Source: JBBSEZ01 sp038239195 (GTDB lineage Bacteria > Planctomycetota > Planctomycetia > Gemmatales > Gemmataceae). From it: a DNA stretch of 27,059 nt. Position numbers and translations under genes: made by a program. Under the pieces are notes generated by a model. It was not told the origin of the DNA. It saw nothing but the letters and a program-made list of their open reading frames with translations, and made no database searches. Of the stretch, positions 22,593 to 27,059 are shown piece after piece (the stretch's first letter is position 1; each line of letters begins with the position of its first letter). Location: assembly GCA_038239195.1 (NCBI GenBank), contig JBBSEZ010000087.1:1-27059 (forward strand), read 5' to 3'.

Positions 22593-23972
22593 ATGTCTTC
22601 CATCCCCGACCTGCGCTCCACCGACCGAGGCCGCCGCTGGAGGTGGTGGGCCTGCTGCCTGCTGCTGCTGGCGACCATGATCAACTACATGGATCGGCTT
22701 ACTCTCAACCTGCTCGCCACCGCCATCCAGAAAGACCTCGACTTCGACGACCTCGGCTACGCGCGCATCGAGGTCGCCTTCGCCCTCGCCTTCTGCGTGG
22801 GCGCCATCGCGTTCGGCTTCCTCGTCGATCGCTGGAACGTCTTTTGGGTCTACCCGCTCGCGGTCATCGCCTGGTCGGCCGCCGGCTTGTTCTCCGGGCT
22901 GGCGCAAAGCTTCACCTCGCTGTTGCTGTTTCGCTTCCTCCTCGGATTGGCGGAGTCGGCCAACTGGCCCTGCGCGCTCCGCACCACCCAGCGCATCCTC
23001 CCGCCGAGCGAGCGCTCGATGGGCAACAGCATCCTGCAAAGCGGCGCCGCCCTCGGCGCCGTGCTGATCCCCCTCGTCATTTTCTTGCTGTTCGACGAGG
23101 CGCGCCCCTCCACCTGGCGCAGGCCCTTTCTCGTGGTCGGCGCCTGCGGGATGCTGTGGGTGTTCCTCTGGTGGGGCAGCGTGCGCCCCGCCGATCTCGC
23201 CCTGGCTCACCGGGCCCCCCCCGCGAGCAACGGCCCCGCGCAGACCGCGCTGTCGTCTCTGCCGCGCGATCTGTTCGTGCGCCGCTTCGCCGCCCTGATC
23301 GTCCTCGTCATCTCGATCAACATGACCTGGCACTTTTTGCGAGCCTGGCTGCCCAAGTATCTCCTCAAGGTGGGGCATTCGCAGAACGAAACCAATTTCT
23401 TCTCGTCCGCCTACTACGTTTTCAGCGACGTCGGCGCCCTGACGGCCGGTTTCGCCACCCTGATGCTGGCCCGGCGCGGCCTGACGGTTTACACCAGCCG
23501 CCGCCTGGTCTTCGTGAGCTGCGCCGCGATGCCGCTACTCTGCCTGGCCATCCCGTTCTTGCCGAGAGGGCTGCTGTTGCCGTGCCTGCTGCTCGTCGTC
23601 GGCTTCGGCGCCCTCGGCGTCTTCCCCAACTACTACTCGTTCAGTCAGGACCTGACCACGCGGCACCAGGGCAAGGTGACCGGCGTCCTCGGCTGCTGCT
23701 GCTGGCTGGCGATGGCGGGCTGGCAAGAATTGATCGGCCAACTCGTCCAGGGGAAGGGCCTCCTCGGCGAGCTGTTCTACTCCCCCGGCCAGGGGTCCTA
23801 CGTGCCGTGCTTCATCATTGCTGCGCTGGCCCCGCTGGTCGGCTTCGCGGCGCTGATGTTGTTGTGGGGGCCCGTCCCGACCGCCCCGCCCCAACCGGCG
23901 CCGACCTTGCCCAGCTCCGGCCCCGCCGAGGCTGGCATCCTGGCGGCCGAGAAAGGGGTGAAGCAAGGGTGA
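22593..23972 (+). CDS. Major facilitator superfamily transporter, anion:cation symporter-like
   Basis: A 459-aa integral membrane protein with about twelve hydrophobic segments, the usual MFS layout. It begins RRWRWWACCLLLLATMINYMDR, an ACS-family-type first helix ending in N-Y-x-D-R. It also has the loop signature FGFLVDRWN between helices 2 and 3 and LLGLAESANWPCALRTT in helix 4, which resembles ExuT/GudP-type carriers of organic acids. The second half has INMTWHFLRAWLPKYLLKV and NYYSFSQDLTTRHQGKVTG. Substrate is unknown; an organic anion taken up with protons or sodium is plausible from the family. ATG 22593 directly precedes the cytoplasmic N-terminus. It stands alone, with spacers full of hairpins on both sides. 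Confidence 0.85.
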   Translation: MSSIPDLRSTDRGRRWRWWACCLLLLATMINYMDRLTLNLLATAIQKDLDFDDLGYARIEVAFALAFCVGAIAFGFLVDRWNVFWVYPLAVIAWSAAGLFSGLAQSFTSLLLFRFLLGLAESANWPCALRTTQRILPPSERSMGNSILQSGAALGAVLIPLVIFLLFDEARPSTWRRPFLVVGACGMLWVFLWWGSVRPADLALAHRAPPASNGPAQTALSSLPRDLFVRRFAALIVLVISINMTWHFLRAWLPKYLLKVGHSQNETNFFSSAYYVFSDVGALTAGFATLMLARRGLTVYTSRRLVFVSCAAMPLLCLAIPFLPRGLLLPCLLLVVGFGALGVFPNYYSFSQDLTTRHQGKVTGVLGCCCWLAMAGWQELIGQLVQGKGLLGELFYSPGQGSYVPCFIIAALAPLVGFAALMLLWGPVPTAPPQPAPTLPSSGPAEAGILAAEKGVKQG

Positions 23973-23987
23973 CCCCCGCGAGCCGCC

Positions 23988-24039
23988 GGCTTTATGCCGG
24001 TGGGCCTGCCCGGCGGGCCTGCCCGGCGGGCATAAAGCC
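23988..24039. repeat. Inverted repeat enclosing a 13-bp tandem repeat
   Basis: GGCTTTATGCC (23988-23998) is an exact reverse complement of 24029-24039, and pairing extends imperfectly outside. The loop contains two tandem copies of GGGCCTGCCCGGC (24002-24014, 24015-24027). It begins 16 nt after the MFS stop codon, so it may end that transcript; it also looks like a dispersed intergenic repeat. Confidence 0.6.
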
Positions 24040-24127
24040 CGCCGCTCGCCTCCGCTCGCTCGCCCGGAGCCTGCCCAATCGGCGAAAAAGCCCTCACCAG
24101 GTTCTTGGCGCCCAGCCGGGCATCGGG

Positions 24128-24133
24128 TAGGAT
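24128..24133 (+). promoter_or_regulatory. -10-like hexamer TAGGAT before the DUF1549/DUF1553 gene
   Basis: TAGGAT lies 48 nt before ATG 24176, in the same relative position as hexamers before several other genes in the window. No -35 is recognisable. Confidence 0.3.
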
Positions 24134-24175
24134 CACCAAATCGTGCCGACGAGCCCACCAAGGAAGTCCCCCTCG

Positions 24176-26356
24176 ATGCGCCACCCGATTGCGACGGCCT
24201 TTCTGGCCGCCCTGACCGCGTTCTTGCTGGGAGGGAGCGTGCGCGCCGAAGCGCCGCGCTTCTCGACGCCCCCGCGCCGACCAGCGCTGCCGGCCGTGCG
24301 AGACACGACCTGGGGCGCCAATCCCCTCGACGCGTTCGTCCTGGCGAAACTGGAGGCGAAGGGGCTCGTCCCCAGTTCCCCCACCGACCGGCTGCGACTG
24401 CTGCGGCGCGTCACGCTCGACCTGACCGGCCTGCTGCCGACGATGGCAGAGCAGGAGGCCTTTCTCGCCGACCGCTCGCCCGGCGCCTATTCAAAGGTCG
24501 TCGATCGCCTTCTTGCCTCACCTCATTACGGGGAGCGCTGGGCGCAGCACTGGCTCGATCTGGTGCGCTACGCCGAGACCGATGGCTTCAAGGAGGACGC
24601 TCTACGGCCCGCGGCGCACAAGTACCGCGACTACGTCATCCGCGCCTTCAACGCCAACCTGCCCTATGACCGCTTTGTCCGCCAGCAGTTCGCCGGCGAC
24701 GAACTGGAGCCGGACAATCCCGACGCCCTGATTGCGACCGGCCTCAACCGGCTCGGGCCCGACGAGTACAACGCCGCCAACCTCGAACAGCGCCGGCAAG
24801 AAGTCCTCGACGACGTCACCGACACGACGGGGCTCGCGTTCCTCGGCCTGACCGTCGGCTGCGCGCGCTGTCACGATCACAAGTACGATCCGATCTCCCA
24901 AAAGGAGTATTTCCGGCTCCAGGCAGCCTTCGCCGCCATGCAGCCGCGCGAGCTCCCCGCCGTGGGCCCCGCCGCGCGGCGCGACCACGCAAGGCGCCTG
25001 GCCGAGTGGGAGGCTGCCACCCGCGAGATGCGCGAGGAGATGGAACGACTCCTGGCGGCGAAGCGCAAGGAGCTTCGCGAGAGCGCCCTGACCAAGTTCC
25101 GCGCCGAGATCCAGCTCGCCGTGCGCACGTCGTGGGAGCGGCGCACCCCCTACCAGCGCCTGATCGCGCTCATGGCCGAGAAGCAGATGGACCGCGCCGC
25201 GCTCGCCGCCCCCTCGCGCCTGGCCCCGGCCCAGAAGAAGCGCTATGCGGAACTGGAAAAGAAGTTGCCGCCGCGCCCCGCGCCCCTGCCGCTGGCAATG
25301 GCTGTCACGGACGTCGGGCCCGAGGCCCCGCCGACGTTCCGCCTCATCGGCGGCGACTGGCGCAAGCCGGCGACGCGCGTGCAGGTTGGCTTCCCCGCCT
25401 ACCTAGGCAAGGCGAAGGCGGACACGTCTCTGCCGCCCGGCGCGGCCAGCACCGGCTCGCGCGCCGCCCTGGCGCGCTGGCTGACCCGGCCCGACCATCC
25501 GCTCACGGCCCGCGTCTTCGTCAACCGGCTGTGGCAGCACCACTTCGGCGTCGGGCTGGTCGCCACGTCCAACGACTTCGGCGCCCAGGGCTCGGTCCCC
25601 AGCCACCCCGAGCTGCTCGACTGGCTCGCCGTCGAGCTCGTCCAGAGCGGCTGGGACGTCAAGCGCGTCCATCGGCTCATGGTCACGTCCTCGACCTACC
25701 GGCAGAGCTCGCTCGTCAATCCGCGCGATGCCCGGCACGCGCGCGCTTTGCGCGTCGATCCGGGCAACAACTTGCTGTGGCACGCGCGCCGGCGCCGGCT
25801 GGAGGGCGAGGCGTTTCGCGATGCGGCGCTGGCGCTCTCCGGCGAGCTCAACGCGCGCATGTTCGGCCCAAGCGCCCGGCCGCGCTTGCCGGAAGGCGCG
25901 AGCAAGTCGGCGTGGGCCCCCGACGCGAGGGAAGAGGACCAGCACCGGCGCGGCGTCTACGTGCTGGTGAAGCGCAACCTGAAGTTCCCCCTCTTTGACG
26001 CCTTCGACCAGCCCGACCTGCACAACAGTTGCTCCCGCCGCACCACGACCACCACGGCGCCGCAGGCCCTGCTGCTCCTAAACGGCGACTTCGCGCTGGG
26101 GCGCGGCGTGCGCTGGGCGGACCAGCTGCGGGCCCGATTCGGCACCGAGGATCGTGCCGCCGTGGCCCACGCCTACCGCGCCGCCTGGGCCCGGCCGGCC
26201 GGCGCCGAGGAGATGCGCCTGGGGCTGCGCTTCTTGCAGCGCCAGGCGGAGCTCCACGCCGAGGCCGGCAAGGACACGAGCGCGGCGCGCGCGTCGGCGC
26301 TGGCGGACTTCTGCCACGCGCTGCTCAACACCAACGAGTTCCTGTACGTCGATTGA
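24176..26356 (+). CDS. Secreted DUF1549 / DUF1553 protein (planctomycete type)
   Basis: A 726-aa protein with a signal peptide (AFLAALTAFLLGGSVRA, cleavage near residue 24). DUF1549 covers about 45-250, with LDAFVLAKLEAKGL, RLLASPHYGERWAQHWLDLVR and VGCARCHDHKYDPI, whose CARCH (229-233) is a CxxCH haem-binding-type motif. A charged helical stretch follows (250-370). DUF1553 covers about 430-690: HPLTARVFVNRLWQHHFG, NDFGAQGSVPSHPELLDWLA and PQALLLLNGDF. Many homologs also have an N-terminal cytochrome c domain, which this one lacks. Function is not established; degradation or redox roles at the cell surface have been proposed. ATG 24176 has AAGGAAG upstream and starts the signal peptide; an in-frame GTG at 24143 would add 11 residues. 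It pairs with the DUF1501 gene downstream. Confidence 0.9.
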   Translation: MRHPIATAFLAALTAFLLGGSVRAEAPRFSTPPRRPALPAVRDTTWGANPLDAFVLAKLEAKGLVPSSPTDRLRLLRRVTLDLTGLLPTMAEQEAFLADRSPGAYSKVVDRLLASPHYGERWAQHWLDLVRYAETDGFKEDALRPAAHKYRDYVIRAFNANLPYDRFVRQQFAGDELEPDNPDALIATGLNRLGPDEYNAANLEQRRQEVLDDVTDTTGLAFLGLTVGCARCHDHKYDPISQKEYFRLQAAFAAMQPRELPAVGPAARRDHARRLAEWEAATREMREEMERLLAAKRKELRESALTKFRAEIQLAVRTSWERRTPYQRLIALMAEKQMDRAALAAPSRLAPAQKKRYAELEKKLPPRPAPLPLAMAVTDVGPEAPPTFRLIGGDWRKPATRVQVGFPAYLGKAKADTSLPPGAASTGSRAALARWLTRPDHPLTARVFVNRLWQHHFGVGLVATSNDFGAQGSVPSHPELLDWLAVELVQSGWDVKRVHRLMVTSSTYRQSSLVNPRDARHARALRVDPGNNLLWHARRRRLEGEAFRDAALALSGELNARMFGPSARPRLPEGASKSAWAPDAREEDQHRRGVYVLVKRNLKFPLFDAFDQPDLHNSCSRRTTTTTAPQALLLLNGDFALGRGVRWADQLRARFGTEDRAAVAHAYRAAWARPAGAEEMRLGLRFLQRQAELHAEAGKDTSAARASALADFCHALLNTNEFLYVD

Positions 26357-26363
26357 CTCGTAG

Positions 26364-26385
26364 GGACAAGCGTCCCCGCTTGTCC
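26364..26385. repeat. Nine-bp hairpin just after the DUF1553 stop
   Basis: GGACAAGCG (26364-26372) and CGCTTGTCC (26377-26385) pair exactly around TCCC, 8 nt after the stop codon. It may attenuate transcription between the DUF1553 and DUF1501 genes, or belong to a dispersed repeat family together with the next hairpin. The following TTCTTCT is only a weak T-tract. Confidence 0.55.
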
Positions 26386-26396
26386 TTCTTCTCCAC

Positions 26397-26417
26397 GGAC
26401 AGGCTGGAAAGCTGTCC
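26397..26417. repeat. GGAA-loop hairpin repeat, copy 2
   Basis: GGACAG (26397-26402) and CTGTCC (26412-26417) flank a core that again reads GGCTGGAAAGC, and CCACGAGG follows, as in the copy at 22383-22402. The outer stem differs but still pairs, which suggests structure is kept. Confidence 0.55.
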
Positions 26418-26439
26418 CACGAGGAAGCGAAACCGCACC

Positions 26440-27059
26440 ATGACTCCCCTGCCCCATCACGAACTGGCCTCCTCGCGCCGCGACTTCCTGGCCCGGGCCG
26501 GCGGCGGCGCGGGCATGCTCGCCCTGCTGTCGCTGCTCGATCAGGACGCCCGTGCCGCCGCCCCGCCCACCACCGCCAACCCGCTGGCGCCACGCCCCGC
26601 GCACTTCAAGCCGACGGCCAAGAGCGTCATCTGGTGCTTCCTCGACGGCGGGCCCAGCCACCTCGACCTGTTCGACCCCAAGCCGGAGCTCACGCGCTTA
26701 CACGGCAAGCCGCTGCCGGGCACCTTCCGCCGGCCCGTCACCGCGATGGGGCGGACGGCCCACACGCCGCTGCTGGCCTCGAAGCGCAAGTTCGCCCGCC
26801 ACGGGAAGTCCGGGCTGTGGGTGAGCGACTGGTATCCCGAGATCGCCAAGCGCGTCGATGACCTGGCGGTCCTGCGCGCTTGCCACGCCGACGGGCTCAA
26901 CCACGTCGGCAGCGTCTGCCAGATGAACACCGGCAGCATCCTGGGCGGGCGGCCCTGCCTCGGCTCGTGGGCCCTCTACGGTCTCGGCAGCGTCAGCGCC
27001 AACCTGCCCGGCTACGTCGTCCTGCTCGACTACCCCGAAGGCCCTCCCGGCGGCGCCCG
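26440..27059 (+). CDS. DUF1501 family secreted protein, 3' end outside the window
   Basis: 206 codons of an open frame that runs off the window. The N-terminus has a twin-arginine export signal (SRRDFLARAGGG, then the hydrophobic AGMLALLSLL), so it is exported folded. DUF1501 features follow: KSVIWCFLDGGPSHLDLFDPK, then LHGKPLPGTF, SGLWVSDWYPEIAKRVDDL and NHVGSVCQMNTGSILGGRPC. The family belongs to the alkaline-phosphatase/sulfatase-like fold and is almost always encoded beside DUF1549/DUF1553 proteins in planctomycetes, as here. Its substrate is unknown. The gap from the upstream gene is 83 nt and contains two hairpins, so co-expression may be modulated. Confidence 0.9.
   Translation, partial: MTPLPHHELASSRRDFLARAGGGAGMLALLSLLDQDARAAAPPTTANPLAPRPAHFKPTAKSVIWCFLDGGPSHLDLFDPKPELTRLHGKPLPGTFRRPVTAMGRTAHTPLLASKRKFARHGKSGLWVSDWYPEIAKRVDDLAVLRACHADGLNHVGSVCQMNTGSILGGRPCLGSWALYGLGSVSANLPGYVVLLDYPEGPPGGA

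Noticed and set aside
1..27059. CRISPR arrays, rRNA genes, insertion-sequence transposases or an integrase
   Set aside because: No regularly spaced direct repeats, no rRNA-like sequence and no transposase or recombinase motifs were found in any frame I examined.

Overview
The window looks like a chromosome segment from a GC-rich planctomycete, most likely of the Gemmata group. The basis is four leucine-rich-repeat (LRR) proteins carrying the TIGR02996 'repeat-companion' N-terminus, a DUF1549/DUF1553 protein followed by a DUF1501 protein (a pairing expanded in Planctomycetota), and very high GC in every gene except one block. This is inferred from protein families; no marker gene such as rRNA is present.

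Region by region: (1) 1-7545, plus strand: three TIGR02996-LRR genes, with an RNase Z-like hydrolase between the second and third, then a class IV (HDAC11-like) deacetylase overlapping a fourth LRR gene by 4 bp. (2) 7623-9968, minus strand: an FtsK/SpoIIIE DNA translocase, divergent from trmL (10064-10519). Two small unknown genes and a NUDIX hydrolase follow on the plus strand. (3) 12086-15485, minus strand: a secreted cysteine-rich protein, then a two-gene unit in which an OB-like unknown protein overlaps an ACP-KAS III fusion by 4 bp. (4) 15548-16882: a DUF488 gene converging on a small secreted protein.

(5) 16879-21801 is the most unusual part. The two ends of a type I restriction-modification operon lie on the minus strand: hsdM on the right, cut at about codon 402, and an internally deleted scrap of hsdR on the left. 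hsdS, the end of hsdM and most of hsdR are gone. In their place, on the plus strand and in visibly lower-GC DNA, is a different cassette: a roughly 300-nt stem-rich non-coding segment, a 5-methylcytosine DNA methyltransferase with a long unexplained C-terminal extension, and an HNH endonuclease. The HNH stop codon directly abuts the broken hsdM codon. The non-coding segment resembles, from memory, the HEARO / omega RNAs that normally precede IscB, but no IscB is present. That identification needs a covariance-model search.

(6) 21802-22592 has no gene but contains a good promoter for hsdM, a 35-nt imperfect inverted repeat and a GGAA-loop hairpin. An MFS transporter, a hairpin-rich spacer, and the DUF1549/DUF1553 and DUF1501 pair follow; the last gene runs off the window. 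Several intergenic hairpins look like dispersed repeats or bidirectional terminators, and many genes have a TANNNT -10-like hexamer 40-60 nt before the start codon.
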